Below are positions 37,173 to 46,608 of a stretch of DNA of 64,000 nt, piece by piece. The notes under the pieces are model-generated. The model worked only from the letters and a program-made list of their open reading frames with translations. It was not told the DNA's origin and ran no database searches. A program made the position numbers and the translations under genes. The stretch is from contig NZ_JAMQJY010000001.1 in NCBI RefSeq assembly GCF_023703085.1, positions 1,488,001-1,552,000 on the forward strand, given 5' to 3'. The DNA comes from Alkalicoccobacillus plakortidis. GTDB lineage: Bacteria; Bacillota; Bacilli; Bacillales; Bacillaceae_D. Numbering within the stretch: position 1 is the first letter of the stretch; each line of letters begins with the position of its first letter.

Positions 37173-38207
37173 TTAGAGCCAATCTACTTTTGGAAATCCG
37201 GTTGGTGTATTAGGAAGATAACGTTCCTCTGCAAACCGGTGTAGAAATGTCTCATTTACTTTTTCTTGAGCAATAAGGTCCAAAAAGCTTTGGCCAAGTT
37301 TCTGCTGATCAATTGGAATCTGGCAGCGGTAATAATCCTCAATCGTTTCAAAATAATGAACAGGATATAATAATCTTGAAAACATTAACCGCCAACTAGC
37401 AGGTGTTATCGATTGATGTCTCTGATAGCCTTCGAAAAAATCTTGAGCATCTTTCCAATTCCGTTGACTGGATAGCTGATACCTGCGATTGCGTAACCAT
37501 TCAGCTAGATCTCTTGCCGGATGATCATAGACAAATGCAGTTGGTGGCTTAATCATTGCTCCATTTGATGAAAGTGAGATCCATGCTTTGTCTGAAAAAC
37601 GCCGATGACATAACGTTCCCGCTAGATATTCATTTCCTGTCCCGTCCAAATCTGTATCAACGACGTATTGAATGGCATTCTCTGATAAGCCCATAAAATA
37701 TGGATACGTGGTTAAAAACGTTTCATCAACCACATTTCGTGGGCCTTGCATGTATAATTCTTCATACCAATTTTCAAGTTGCTCAAGCCTAGTCGTCCAA
37801 ATGGTGCCCCACTGTCCAAACAATTCTTGTTGCCCCACTCTTGACTGAACCTGCCTACCAAATTGATGCCAGGACGCCAAATGCTCTCCAATACCTCTCC
37901 CATCAGTAGGCAATGGTTGCATTCTAAGCTGATTAGGCTGAGGTAACTGGCACAGATACATCTCCACCCCTTCAACTAAGCTAAAATTCGCTCCTTGAGC
38001 GGTTTGGATTAACTCAGGAACCGATGTATCACCAGCACTACGCAAGAATGAAACAAATGTAAGCATATCTGTTTCGTCAGACGCACTTTCATCTTTAGGG
38101 AAGAGGATGTATGCAATTCCTCCAGCTTCAAAACACTCATACCCATCAATTTTAAACCGTTTTTCACTGTAAAGTCGATAACTGTCATAAATGTTCCGCT
38201 CAAACAT
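37173..38207 (-). CDS. yutH: Spore coat-associated protein YutH (CotS-like)
   Basis: 344 residues, beginning MFERNIYDSYRLYSEKRF with GAGGAGGG 7 nt upstream (38207); longer starts are not supported. It resembles the kinase-like fold of CotS/YutH spore coat proteins (GEHLASWHQFGRQVQ; FVYDHPARDLAEWLRNRRY; LMFSRLLYPVHYF). B. subtilis YutH is in the same place between hom and yutG. Probably made in the mother cell and incorporated in the coat. Not shown to be an active kinase. Confidence 0.85.
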   Translation of the reverse strand: MFERNIYDSYRLYSEKRFKIDGYECFEAGGIAYILFPKDESASDETDMLTFVSFLRSAGDTSVPELIQTAQGANFSLVEGVEMYLCQLPQPNQLRMQPLPTDGRGIGEHLASWHQFGRQVQSRVGQQELFGQWGTIWTTRLEQLENWYEELYMQGPRNVVDETFLTTYPYFMGLSENAIQYVVDTDLDGTGNEYLAGTLCHRRFSDKAWISLSSNGAMIKPPTAFVYDHPARDLAEWLRNRRYQLSSQRNWKDAQDFFEGYQRHQSITPASWRLMFSRLLYPVHYFETIEDYYRCQIPIDQQKLGQSFLDLIAQEKVNETFLHRFAEERYLPNTPTGFPKVDWL

Positions 38208-38319
38208 AGTTACCCTCCTCACATCCTGTTTCATTATAAATAGTCTATGACCCAGTCGCATAAAATGTGTACAGCAATCGTAGACTAAACAAAATCATTT
38301 GGATAAAAGGAGAGTCGAT

Positions 38320-38859
38320 ATGGAAGAAGTCAGCCCGCAAGACGCGCTTGAGGCAAAAGCAAGAGACTTGCTACTAAAAAGAGGCGTAACAATCGATCAT
38401 ATTGCTGAACTAGTTCATTTTCTGCAAAGTGCCTATCATCCACAACTTACACTTGATCTATGTAAGGAAAATATAGAAAGAGTGCTTTCAAAACGCGAAG
38501 TGCAGAATGCCATACTAACAGGCATTCAGCTAGACATCTTAACTGAGCAAAAGCTCCTTGAACAACCATTACAAGGGATCCTTGAACGAGATGAAGGTCT
38601 GTATGGCATTGATGAGATTATTGCTCTATCCATTGTTAATATATATGGATCAATTGGATTTACGAACTATGGCTATGTTGATAAATTAAAGCCCGGTATC
38701 TTAAAACAGTTGAACAACAAGATAGAAGGTGTCTGTCACACGTTTCTTGATGATATTGTTGGTGCCATTGCAGCCGCTGCATCAAGCAGACTTGCACATA
38801 GTCTGGAAGCCAAGTCCTTTACTCAGAAAACGCCCATTCAGCAAGAGAATGATGAGTAA
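38320..38859 (+). CDS. yutG: Phosphatidylglycerophosphatase A-like protein YutG
   Basis: 179 residues, soluble PgpA-like family. Visible are ARDLLLKRGVTIDHIAELV, IALSIVNIYGSIGFTNYGYVDKLKPGILK and a C-terminal DDIVGAIAAAASSRLAH. The start at 38320 has AAAGGAG about 8 nt upstream. The 3' end overlaps convergent yutF by 41 bp. B. subtilis YutG has the same neighbours. Confidence 0.85.
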   Translation: MEEVSPQDALEAKARDLLLKRGVTIDHIAELVHFLQSAYHPQLTLDLCKENIERVLSKREVQNAILTGIQLDILTEQKLLEQPLQGILERDEGLYGIDEIIALSIVNIYGSIGFTNYGYVDKLKPGILKQLNNKIEGVCHTFLDDIVGAIAAAASSRLAHSLEAKSFTQKTPIQQENDE

Positions 38860-39586
38860 ACGTTGGTTTGACTTCAATGGATAGAAGGTCTTCTTCTGAT
38901 GTTACACCTGAAAATACGAGCAATGTATCAAGACCCGCGTGAATGCCAGCTAAGATATCCGTTTGATAATTATCGCCAACCATAATGGTTTCATCTGGAC
39001 TTGTTCCTAATACATCTAGTGCTTGATTAATAATGATGGCCTCTGGTTTACCTGCAAAGATAGGAAGGGTATTGGAGGCTGTGGCAATCGCTGCAACAAT
39101 CGACCCGTTGCCCGGTACCAATCCTTCTTCACTTGGAATCGCATTATCTTTGTTAGTAGCAATAAATGTTGCTCCCTTTTGAATGAGAAGTGAGGCTTGT
39201 TTAATCTTTTGATAACTAACCTCTCGATCTAAACCTACTACGACATAGTCAACATCCTCTGTCGCCTCTATATGCCCAGCTTGAGATAGTGCCTCTCGTA
39301 AACCATTTTCTCCAACAATAAAAACACGAGCATTTGGTTTCTGTTCCGTAATGAATGCAGCTGTTGCCATACCAGATGTAAAAACATCCTCTTTTTCTGC
39401 CGGTATCAAAAAGTTCTGCAAGTGAGCAGCCACATCTTTTGGCGTTTTTGTTGAGTTGTTGGTCACAAATAAATAAGGAAGATCCCTCTTTTTCAGCTCT
39501 TTCACAAATTCTACTGCTTCAGGAATAGCTGTGTTTCCACGATACATTGTGCCATCTAAATCAAGTAAATACCCTTTATAGTTCAT
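38819..39586 (-). CDS. yutF: HAD-superfamily hydrolase YutF (class IIA phosphatase)
   Basis: 255 residues. HAD motif I in LLDLDGTMYRGNTAIPEA, motif II in FVTNNSTKTPKD, and the C-terminal motifs III and IV in GKPEA..and MVGDNYQTDILAGIHAGLDTLLVFSGVT. The NagD/p-nitrophenylphosphatase type; YutF of B. subtilis dephosphorylates small sugar or nucleotide phosphates in vitro. Overlaps yutG at the 3' ends. Confidence 0.9.
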   Translation of the reverse strand: MNYKGYLLDLDGTMYRGNTAIPEAVEFVKELKKRDLPYLFVTNNSTKTPKDVAAHLQNFLIPAEKEDVFTSGMATAAFITEQKPNARVFIVGENGLREALSQAGHIEATEDVDYVVVGLDREVSYQKIKQASLLIQKGATFIATNKDNAIPSEEGLVPGNGSIVAAIATASNTLPIFAGKPEAIIINQALDVLGTSPDETIMVGDNYQTDILAGIHAGLDTLLVFSGVTSEEDLLSIEVKPTFTHHSLAEWAFSE

Positions 39587-39606
39587 CCTTCATTTCCTTT
39601 CTCATA

Positions 39607-39632
39607 TAAAAAGCCGCCCTCTAGGACGGCTT
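39607..39632 (-). terminator. Terminator of the SufR-like gene
   Basis: On the minus strand AAGCCGTCC pairs with GGGCGGCTT (one mismatch) and is followed by TTTTTATATG; it overlaps the stop codon. Confidence 0.75.
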
Positions 39633-40275
39633 AATTAGCTGAAGTTGTTTGTTTCTTTATGGTATATACACAGTGTGCATCACCATTCTCTGCCATACAA
39701 GCCGTACGTTCTACCTCATTTGTATCAAGTAACTCCTTAAACAATCGCTTTTCACATGCACATGCAACTGGATACGACTTGGCTACGTGAGCAATTGGAC
39801 AATTGTATTCAATAAATTCATACGAACCATCCTCTTTTTCAGTCCAATTCACCATATATCCTTGTTCATTTTGAATATCGGCTAATGCCTGTACACGTTC
39901 TCCCAGACTACCTGTTACAATTGATTGATACGACTGATGAAGGCGTTCGTGACGTTTGTTAAATAGCTGATTAATCGTATCAGCCCCATACATCATCCGT
40001 AAATCATCTAAAAAGCCTAATGATAAATGACTATAGTTTCGTGGGAAATTCTCATTTCCTTGTTCTGTTAAATAAAATTTATGAACTGGCCGTCCCATTG
40101 TTTGGCGAACCACACGGGACGTAATTAATTGCTCTTCTTCTAAACCACGCAAGTGACGTCTTACCGCCATTTCTGTAATATTGAGCTCTGCGGCAAGCTC
40201 TGCTGTAGTCAGCTCGTGCTTACGCTTTAACAGGGTTAAAACAGTTGAACGAGTTGACGTTGTTTGGTCTCTCAT
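39631..40275 (-). CDS. SufR-like Fe-S-sensing transcription regulator
   Basis: 214 residues. N-terminal winged helix (TTAELAAELNITEMAVRRHLRGLEEEQLITSRVV..GRPVHKFYLTEQGNENFP), then a C-terminal domain whose cysteines (NCPIAHVA..ACACEKRLF..RTACMAENGDAHCVY) match the cluster ligands of SufR-type regulators. Such proteins sense Fe-S status and control cluster assembly genes; targets here are not known. Start 40275 has GGTGG 8 nt upstream. Confidence 0.8.
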   Translation of the reverse strand: MRDQTTSTRSTVLTLLKRKHELTTAELAAELNITEMAVRRHLRGLEEEQLITSRVVRQTMGRPVHKFYLTEQGNENFPRNYSHLSLGFLDDLRMMYGADTINQLFNKRHERLHQSYQSIVTGSLGERVQALADIQNEQGYMVNWTEKEDGSYEFIEYNCPIAHVAKSYPVACACEKRLFKELLDTNEVERTACMAENGDAHCVYTIKKQTTSAN

Positions 40276-40336
40276 TCCGTCCACCACCTTACGTTTATTG
40301 TAAGCGACGGATGTTCTTTTTGTAAAACGACAACTC

Positions 40337-40783
40337 TTAGTCAGTTTTTGGCAAGAAAGCAGAAACTGGCCCTAGTTCGTTTTCTACATATAAACGGACC
40401 TTCGAAGGAAATGCCGTTAATGCTTGCCAATGTGTACATAACAAGTCGTACAAGTTGTCATGATCGATTGTGCCTGTTGTTTGAATGATTTCTTTTCTAC
40501 ATTGCACAATTTGTTTTAGTGACTCTCCATGTTCATTGCTAATGACTTTTTCATCGATTAATATATCAACAATGTCCGCATAACTGCCTGGATCACGCAT
40601 GATGAATCCATCAATGATACTGTTCCCAACATCAATAATGGATTCGATTAATAAATAACAAACACGCTCTAAGGCTAATTCTTCAATTGCACGATTTCGT
40701 TTTTGTAACTGGTCAATGAGTGGAAAAAGTGATTCCATATAGTCCAAGGTTTCATCTATTTTTTTTCGATCAACAAAATACAC
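40337..40783 (-). CDS. yutE: DUF86/HepT-like protein YutE
   Basis: 148 residues, alpha-helical HEPN-superfamily HepT-like protein. I start at GTG 40783 (YFVDRKKIDETL) with AAAGGATG 6-7 nt upstream, which is where B. subtilis YutE starts. Conserved VCYLLIESIIDVGNSIIDGFIMRDPGSYADI and ENELGPVSAFLP. No partner nucleotidyltransferase (MntA) is next to it and the RxxxxH RNase motif is not evident, so it may not be a toxin. Confidence 0.85.
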   Translation of the reverse strand: MYFVDRKKIDETLDYMESLFPLIDQLQKRNRAIEELALERVCYLLIESIIDVGNSIIDGFIMRDPGSYADIVDILIDEKVISNEHGESLKQIVQCRKEIIQTTGTIDHDNLYDLLCTHWQALTAFPSKVRLYVENELGPVSAFLPKTD

Positions 40784-40861
40784 GTGTATCATCCTTTCAA
40801 CTAAAAACGCGCCAAAATAAATTCATACTCACTGGGCACCCTACGAACACAGGGGGTTCTT

Positions 40862-41125
40862 ATGACAAAAAAACAAAATCAAGCCGAGTATCATGATTTT
40901 AAAAATGTTGAAGCTATGCATAACTATGTGATTCCAGAAGCTACTCCTGAAGGTCCGTATGGTTCGCCTTATGGAGAGAATTCACCTGTCGAAGGAAAAA
41001 GTACGGAGTGGAAGCCTGGACAGCGAACATACAGTGCCTTTAACTATGTAAATAAAGACTTACACCAGCACACTCCTAGGAAGTATCCTGGGCATCACCC
41101 TCCGCACGATTCAACCTCAGACTAA
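40862..41125 (+). CDS. Small hydrophilic protein
   Basis: 87 residues, rich in Pro, Gly, Tyr and His (PEATPEGPYGSPYGENSP; HTPRKYPGHHPPHD), no signal or membrane segment. AGGGGG lies 5 nt before ATG. Looks like a Bacillaceae small cytosolic or spore-associated protein. I do not recognise the family by name. Confidence 0.65.
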   Translation: MTKKQNQAEYHDFKNVEAMHNYVIPEATPEGPYGSPYGENSPVEGKSTEWKPGQRTYSAFNYVNKDLHQHTPRKYPGHHPPHDSTSD

Positions 41126-41147
41126 ATTCACAAGTAAAATAGGGGGC

Positions 41148-41465
41148 TTATTTGCCCTCTTTTTGTTTGCTTTTGTTTCCTTTTTCAGTCCGCTTTTTCA
41201 CTCGTTTGACGACAAAATAGGCGCAGCCAAAGTTACAGTATTCATATAAGTAATCAGGTAGCGTACTTATTTTTGAATCGTACGTTGATTTCTTATGTTT
41301 GTCTTCAAAGAAACCTCTGAGGCGCAATTGATTATAACCCCAGTCACCTACAATATAATCGTATTTATTTAAAATATCGCTGTATCGCGATTTGAAGGCT
41401 TCTTCGTCCCATCCTTCTTTTATATCCTCAACGACTTCAAACTGAAGTTCTTGAATTGTGACCAA
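41148..41465 (-). CDS. yutD: DUF1027 protein YutD
   Basis: 105 residues: YDYIVGDWGYNQLRLRGFFED, ISTLPDYLYEYCNFGCAYFVVKRVK is the YutD signature, with two Cys and a basic Lys-rich tail. Start TTG 41465 has AGAGGTG 6 nt upstream. Follows the B. subtilis order (yutE, yutD, lipA). Function unknown. Confidence 0.88.
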   Translation of the reverse strand: MVTIQELQFEVVEDIKEGWDEEAFKSRYSDILNKYDYIVGDWGYNQLRLRGFFEDKHKKSTYDSKISTLPDYLYEYCNFGCAYFVVKRVKKRTEKGNKSKQKEGK

Positions 41466-41539
41466 CGCGTACACCTCTCACGTTTCATTTTTTCCATTGT
41501 ATCATACGCAGACATTGGCAGGAAATGTTCTCTCAAGTA

Positions 41540-41583
41540 AAAAAAGATAGCTAATGCGTACGTTCCACACACAAGCTATCCTG
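41540..41583 (-). terminator. Terminator of lipA
   Basis: On the minus strand GATAGCT pairs with AGCTATC (long loop) and is followed by seven T. Confidence 0.8.
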
Positions 41584-41596
41584 ATTATTTGTTTAC

Positions 41597-42517
41597 TTAT
41601 TTTACAGCTGATTCATTTTGAACTTTTCTAGCTTCTTCATTAACTTGAGCCTGATTCACTTGCTCATCTGCATGGTAGGACGAACGAACCAAAGGACCTG
41701 CTTCACAATGGCTGAATCCTTTACTCATTGCAATTTCACGAAGCTCAGCAAATTCATCTGGATGATAATATTTTTGAACCTTTAGGTGTTTTTTTGTTGG
41801 TTGCAAGTACTGACCAATCGTCATGATGTTGACGTTATTTGCACGTAAGTCATCCATCGTTTCAATGATTTCTTCCTTGGTTTCACCTAGTCCAATCATC
41901 AAACTAGATTTAGTTGGAATATCCTCATGCATTTCCTTTGCACGACGGAGAAATTCAAGCGTGCGATCATACGTTGCACGGGCGCGAACTCTTGGTGATA
42001 AGCGACGTACCGTTTCAATATTATGGTTCATTATATTAGGTCGTGCATTCATTAATGTTTGTAGACTATTCTCATTTCCAAGCATGTCTGAAGGTAAGAC
42101 TTCAATTGTGCAGAAAGGGTTTTTGCGACGAATAGCACGAACAGTTTCTGCAAATACCTCAGAACCGCCATCCTTAAGATCGTCTCTGGCAACAGCTGTA
42201 ATGACGACATGTTTCAGTCCCATATCACTCACTGAATCTGCAACACGTTCCGGTTCTTGTAAGTCTAACTCTGTGGGAAGGCCTGTTTTGACTGCACAAA
42301 ATCTGCAGGCCCTTGTACAAGTATCACCTAGTATCATAAATGTTGCTGTTTTCCTTACAGCCCAACACTCATGGATGTTAGGACACCGTGCTTCCTCACA
42401 TACCGTATGTAGTTTTTTTTCACGCATCATTTTTTTCAGGCCTGTATAAGATTCATTGATATTAAGCTTAATTTTAAGCCACTCCGGCTTGCGAATATGC
42501 TCTTCTTTCTTTGCCAA
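41597..42517 (-). CDS. lipA: Lipoyl synthase
   Basis: 306 residues, radical-SAM enzyme inserting two sulfurs into octanoyl groups to make lipoate. The auxiliary cluster motif [12 protein letters not shown] and the SAM-cluster motif CTRACRFC are both intact, followed by [14 protein letters not shown] and GLGETKEEI; the conserved [13 protein letters not shown] lies near the end. I start at TTG 42517 ([12 protein letters not shown]), as in B. subtilis; ATG 42529 would add four residues. Fe-S supply by YutM/YutI is plausible. Confidence 0.94.
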   Translation of the reverse strand: MAKKEEHIRKPEWLKIKLNINESYTGLKKMMREKKLHTVCEEARCPNIHECWAVRKTATFMILGDTCTRACRFCAVKTGLPTELDLQEPERVADSVSDMGLKHVVITAVARDDLKDGGSEVFAETVRAIRRKNPFCTIEVLPSDMLGNENSLQTLMNARPNIMNHNIETVRRLSPRVRARATYDRTLEFLRRAKEMHEDIPTKSSLMIGLGETKEEIIETMDDLRANNVNIMTIGQYLQPTKKHLKVQKYYHPDEFAELREIAMSKGFSHCEAGPLVRSSYHADEQVNQAQVNEEARKVQNESAVK

Positions 42518-42698
42518 CCTACTCACCATCCTTACTATTCATATCTATTTTAGTATTCATTCTTTTCTTACTTTATCACGAACTAGTCTATTAAGCCAAA
42601 CCACCTATTCAAAAAAATTCCCAATCTTTCACTGCAATATTTCTTATTGGAAAGCTCAAACTACAGACATTACCCTTGATTGAAAGGAGCAGCTCTAA

Positions 42699-43700
42699 AT
42701 GAACCGCAACCGTCTTTTTTTTATCTGTATTACTGTTCTTATATGTGTACAAATGCTGCTTCCTCAAACAGGAGTAGCAGTAGAGCAAACCAATACAACT
42801 TATGAAGATCGGATGAACCTTTATAAAAAAACAGAAACACTTACAAATGTGCCTTGGCATTACCTTGCAGCTGTTGACACCTACGAACGAGGACTTAGAA
42901 AAGCGCTTCGTGACCGTGATGAAGAGCAAGGTCTAATCTCCATCTTTTACTCGCCATCACAATGGTCAGGTCCTCTAAATCCAGACCTAGGAGACACCAA
43001 TCCGCTATCAATTAACGTTTTTGGAGGAGTGGGTCTGGATGGAGATGGAGATGGAATTGCTGATCGCTTTAATGATGCTGATATTCTATTTACATTTGCT
43101 CATTTTTTAGAGAAATACGGATTTAAAGAAGAAGATATGCGTATCGCGCTATGGGAATATTATAAGCGTGAACAATCGGTAAACATTGTTCAATCACACG
43201 CCAGGACCTACAAAGAATTAGGAAGACTAGACCTTCATGACCACAGCTTTGTGATGCCTTTACACGCCAACTATAGCTACCGAAGTACCTGGGGAGCAAA
43301 ACGTGGCTTGGGGCGGCCGTCGTATACATGAAGGCACAGATCTATTTGCAGGTTATGGCGTACCGATTCAATCTACTTCTTACGGGACTGTTGAATTAAT
43401 TGGGTGGAATAACTACGGTGGTTGGAGAGTCGGCATACGTGATTTAGATAACATCTATCATTATTATGCCCACCTTAGCGGCTTTGAAAAAGGATTAGAA
43501 AAAGGAGACGTCGTTAAGCCAGGACAAGTGGTTGGATACTGCGGAAGCTCTGGATACGGAAAACCAGGCACACAAGGTAAATTCCCTCCCCATCTGCATT
43601 ATGGCATGTATCGTGACAACGGAGTGACCGAATGGTCCTTTGATCCGTACCCACTATTAAAAAGCTGGAGAGACAAGCTTATAAGAATAGGAAGAGGTAA
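42699..43700 (+). CDS. lytH: LytH-like M23 peptidase (two frameshifts, likely artefact)
   Basis: About 333 residues after repair. An N-terminal signal anchor (LFFICITVLICVQMLL) is followed by a helical region and a LytM/M23 metallopeptidase domain: HEGTDLFAGYGVPI (zinc ligands His and Asp), HYYAHLSGFEKG and PPHLHYGMY (HxH). The frame breaks at GCTTGG 43306-43311; GCTGG restores KRGWGGRRIHEG. Near the end one G is missing from GCTGG 43664-43668; GCTGGG gives KSWERQ and a stop at 43700. In B. subtilis LytH trims cortex muropeptides during sporulation and lies next to yunB. Confidence 0.87.
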
Positions 43701-43786
43701 GGATGGAGTATCCTCCTGGAAAACCACCACTCGAGAGTCAATCGCCACGTTCAGCTCTATGACAATCCTCTGCAAATTTTTTATAA

Positions 43787-43836
43787 AAAACAAACGACGA
43801 ACGTTCCTCAATAAAGGAATGTTCGCCGCTTTGCTT
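43787..43836. terminator. Bidirectional terminator
   Basis: Stem CGACGAACGTTCCT with AGGAATGTTCGCCG (two mismatches), A-run upstream and TTTGC downstream, between lytH and the convergent transporter genes. Confidence 0.8.
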
Positions 43837-43869
43837 TGTCTATTTACTTTTGTTCCCGTATGGGTGAGT

Positions 43870-43989
43870 TTACTTCATTTCAGCTTTTCTTCGTTTGGTT
43901 GCTTTTCTAGCATTAAGGATGCTGAATACTAATCCGCCCCAAATGATGGTTGTACTTAAAATAAGCATGATAATGGCACTAGTACTCAT
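43870..43989 (-). CDS. MetS-type small subunit of NSS transporter
   Basis: A 39-residue single-helix protein (MSTSAIIMLILSTTIIWGGLVFSILNARKA, basic tail). Its ATG shares a base with the stop of the large transporter gene (TAATG). This is the layout of MetS, the small partner needed by MetP-type methionine/alanine NSS importers. It is easy to miss because of its size. Confidence 0.8.
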   Translation of the reverse strand: MSTSAIIMLILSTTIIWGGLVFSILNARKATKRRKAEMK

Positions 43990-45515
43990 TAGTCATCGTT
44001 CCCTTCTTTTTGAATCTGTTCAATCGTCAGTTTATTTTTGCCTGTCTTCCACTTAATCGCAGTAATGATAAATCCAACAACAATTGCAAGTATCGCTACA
44101 GTCCAACCGAACATGATAAGGAAGCTAGTTGGATAGTCCTCATAATTTGTTGTTAGGTTTGTCACCAAGTTTTGTATAAGCATAACTCCCAATACAAGTG
44201 GTGTCACAATCGTAAGACAAAATGTCCACCATCCACCAATTTGAAAATCAGAAACGCTATTGGCGTGATCTTTTAATTCAGGTAACTTACGTAGGATCCA
44301 TGCAACGACTATAACCGATATGAGACCTGATACAGCAATTCCAAAATTATTAATAAAATAATCGACTGTATCTAACACACGGATTCCGTTTTGAGTAGTA
44401 TAGATTAAAGAAATAATCGCTGAGAGTCCTCCACCAAAAATAACTGCCTTTGTGCGACTCACATTAAACTTATCTTGAATTCCTGCTACATATGTTTCAA
44501 CTATAGAAATTAATGAGGTTAACCCTGCAAGTACTAAGCATCCAAAAAACAGTACTCCAAAGAACTCATTAAAACCTGGAAATGTGCTAATGATTTGTGG
44601 AAATACTACAAAGGCAAGACCGATTCCTCCTGTTGCTACTTCATTAACCCCTACTCCATTTTGTACAGCCATAAAGCCAAGAACAGAGAAAACACCGATC
44701 CCTGCTAAAATTTCAAAGCCTGAGTTACTAAACCCTGCAATAAATGCATTATTATTTATATCCGCTTTTTTCGGTAAATAACTTGCATAAGTAATCATGA
44801 TAGCAAATGCCACTGATAGACTAAAGAAAATATGTCCATATGCCGCAACCCAAACGGCTTGGCTCGCGAAGGCCTTCCCAATCTGGTTTAAAGAATGCAT
44901 CTAATCCTGTCATCGCACCTTCAAGCGTCAATGCACGAATCACAATACACAAGAACATAATAACTAACGCTTGGAATAATAATTCGATTGGCAAGCTCAA
45001 TTCCTCGTTTTACTCCTTTAAATAAAACACCAAGTGTGACAAGCCATACAAGGATAAGCGGTATTAATATACCTGGTACGATTGAGCCCATGTCATTGGC
45101 TGATGCTGTTGCATGTAAAAATGAATTAAAGAAAAAGCTGTCTGGGTCGTCCCCCCAAGCTTAAATTAAATGAAAAAATAGTATAGGATAATGCCCATGC
45201 AATAATTACAGAATAATATGTAGAAATAACAAATGCTATTGCAACCTGCCACCATCCCATTCCTTCAGCCTTCTTATTAAGTCTTGCATAGGTAAGTGGA
45301 GAGGATCCCCGGAACCGCTGACCGAGTGAGAATTCCATTATTAAAATAGGTATCCCTGCTGTTAATAAAGCAAACAAATACGGAATTAAAAAAGCGCCTC
45401 CTCCGTTTTCATATGCTACATAGGGAAATCTCCAAATATTCCCCAACCCTACTGCTGAGCCAATCGCTGCAAGGATAAAACCTGCCCTTGACCCCCACTG
45501 TTCTCTTTCTGCCAT
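43989..45515 (-). CDS. Sodium-dependent (NSS) amino-acid transporter, MetP-like (three frameshifts, likely artefact)
   Basis: Neurotransmitter:sodium symporter family, about 507 residues and 12 helices after repair. The start REQWGSRAGFILAAIGSAVGLGNIWRFPYVAYENGGGAF holds the family sodium/substrate site. Frame switches fall at CCAAGC/GCTTGG 45155-45160, 44969-44974 and 44857-44862. Each CCAGC/GCTGG repair continues the protein (LSWGDDPDSFF; IIPALVIMFLCIVIRALTLEGAM; EPAVWVAAYGHIFFSLS). With the small subunit gene it probably imports methionine or another neutral amino acid with Na+. Confidence 0.87.
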
Positions 45516-45832
45516 ATTGTTCCAAACTCCCTTCAACTCGTTAAAAATTGCCAAACATTTAGTCAAAATGATCTGACAATTAAGATTGGACATAATTTAT
45601 TAATATCAAGTGTTAACTGCCATCACAATGTCAACTATTTATTATAGGCATGCATCTTACAATTGTCAAAGTTAGTTATAACCAATTTTCATTTTAGAAT
45701 TTAATGTTTAAGAACATAAAGTTAAGGGAACTTTAGTATGTTACCTAATTTTGTATACATTCAGTATCTAATATGAGAGAATGAAGTAACAGCTTCACGA
45801 TGGGCTGAATCGATATCGAGGAGTGTGACCCC

Positions 45833-46015
45833 GTGTACAAAGTAACTCGTACTGTAAAAGGGGTAACAGAGACTCTGAAGGATTCAAACAGCCATTTGGA
45901 TAAAACCTTTACAGATTCTGTTGCCGCAGAATTGTTGGCAAAGAAACTGAACGCAAACACATTGATGAACACTGAACATTGGACCGTACAGTCCGTTAGT
46001 TTGACTAGTCAATAA
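45833..46015 (+). CDS. Small hypothetical protein
   Basis: 60 residues, starting at GTG (YKVTRTVKGVTETLKDS) with GAGGAG about 10 nt upstream. Soluble, with beta-like start and end around a helix (DSVAAELLAKKLNANTL). No family recognised. A terminator hairpin and the CTTGG array C follow. Confidence 0.55.
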   Translation: MYKVTRTVKGVTETLKDSNSHLDKTFTDSVAAELLAKKLNANTLMNTEHWTVQSVSLTSQ

Positions 46016-46094
46016 GTGGCTGCTTGTTGGTAACAAATTAATTGGAATTTCATAAAAAAAGGAGGCTGGAACAGAAATGTTTCAGCTATCAGAT

Positions 46095-46144
46095 AAACCG
46101 AATCGATATGTTGATTACCTCACATATATTGATTCGGTTTTTTG
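46095..46144. terminator. Terminator-like hairpin
   Basis: AAACCGAATCGATATG faces CATATATTGATTCGGTTT, followed by a T-run on the + strand. Probably ends the small gene at 45833. Confidence 0.75.
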
Positions 46145-46238
46145 TTCTTCAAAAATAAGTGATTGGACATATATAAAGCTGCAGCTGGATGTTGGTGATT
46201 CAAATTGTTTGTCATCTCACCGGTAGTAGCAGAGAGGT

Positions 46239-46490
46239 CTTGGTGTTTTGCGGTGTGTATTGGTGCTGTAGAGGTCTCTTGGTGTGATGTAAGAGGTTCT
46301 TACTATTGCTTCCCTTTCTCTTGCTAGTAAGGAGTGGCTCTTGGTTCCATTGCTTTTTTTCTTTGTGTAGCTGTTCTTTGCTTAGTAACAGATGGATTGC
46401 TCTTGATTTTTCATCAGGTTCTTTTGCTATGGCAGCTAGGATCTTGATGTATTGACTATCTAGCTTGGTTTGAGCATGTGTGTTTCTTGG
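46239..46490 (+). repeat. Phased CTTGG array C, ~13 copies about every 20-21 bp
   Basis: CTTGG, CTTAC, CTTGC, CTTAG, CTTGA and similar begin near 46239, 46259, 46278, 46299, 46320, 46340, 46361, 46381, 46402, 46422, 46443, 46464 and 46486. The spacing is the same as in arrays A and B with small irregularities (19-22). It lies between convergent 3' ends; frames across it are not called. Confidence 0.8.
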
Positions 46491-46547
46491 TATTTCCCTC
46501 ACCCCTGCTCCTATCTTTATTAAAATCCACCAACACGTAAAAAGATT

Positions 46548-46584
46548 AAAGACGAATGATCCTAATACAGGATCATTCGTCTTT
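46548..46584. terminator. Terminator of the NhaC-type gene
   Basis: A perfect 16-bp inverted repeat (AAAGACGAATGATCCT and its complement) with a 5-nt loop, 25 bp after the stop. Confidence 0.85.
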
Positions 46585-46608
46585 ATAGGGACTATTCAGC
46601 TCTTTAAG

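Noticed and set aside
40337..40783. YutE as a HepT toxin of a toxin-antitoxin pair
   Set aside because: No MntA-type nucleotidyltransferase next to it and no clear R-x4-H motif; it is the conserved yutE of the region.
46212..46502. A 96-codon minus-strand frame in array C
   Set aside because: Same reason as for the other arrays: low-complexity repeat DNA with no site before the start.
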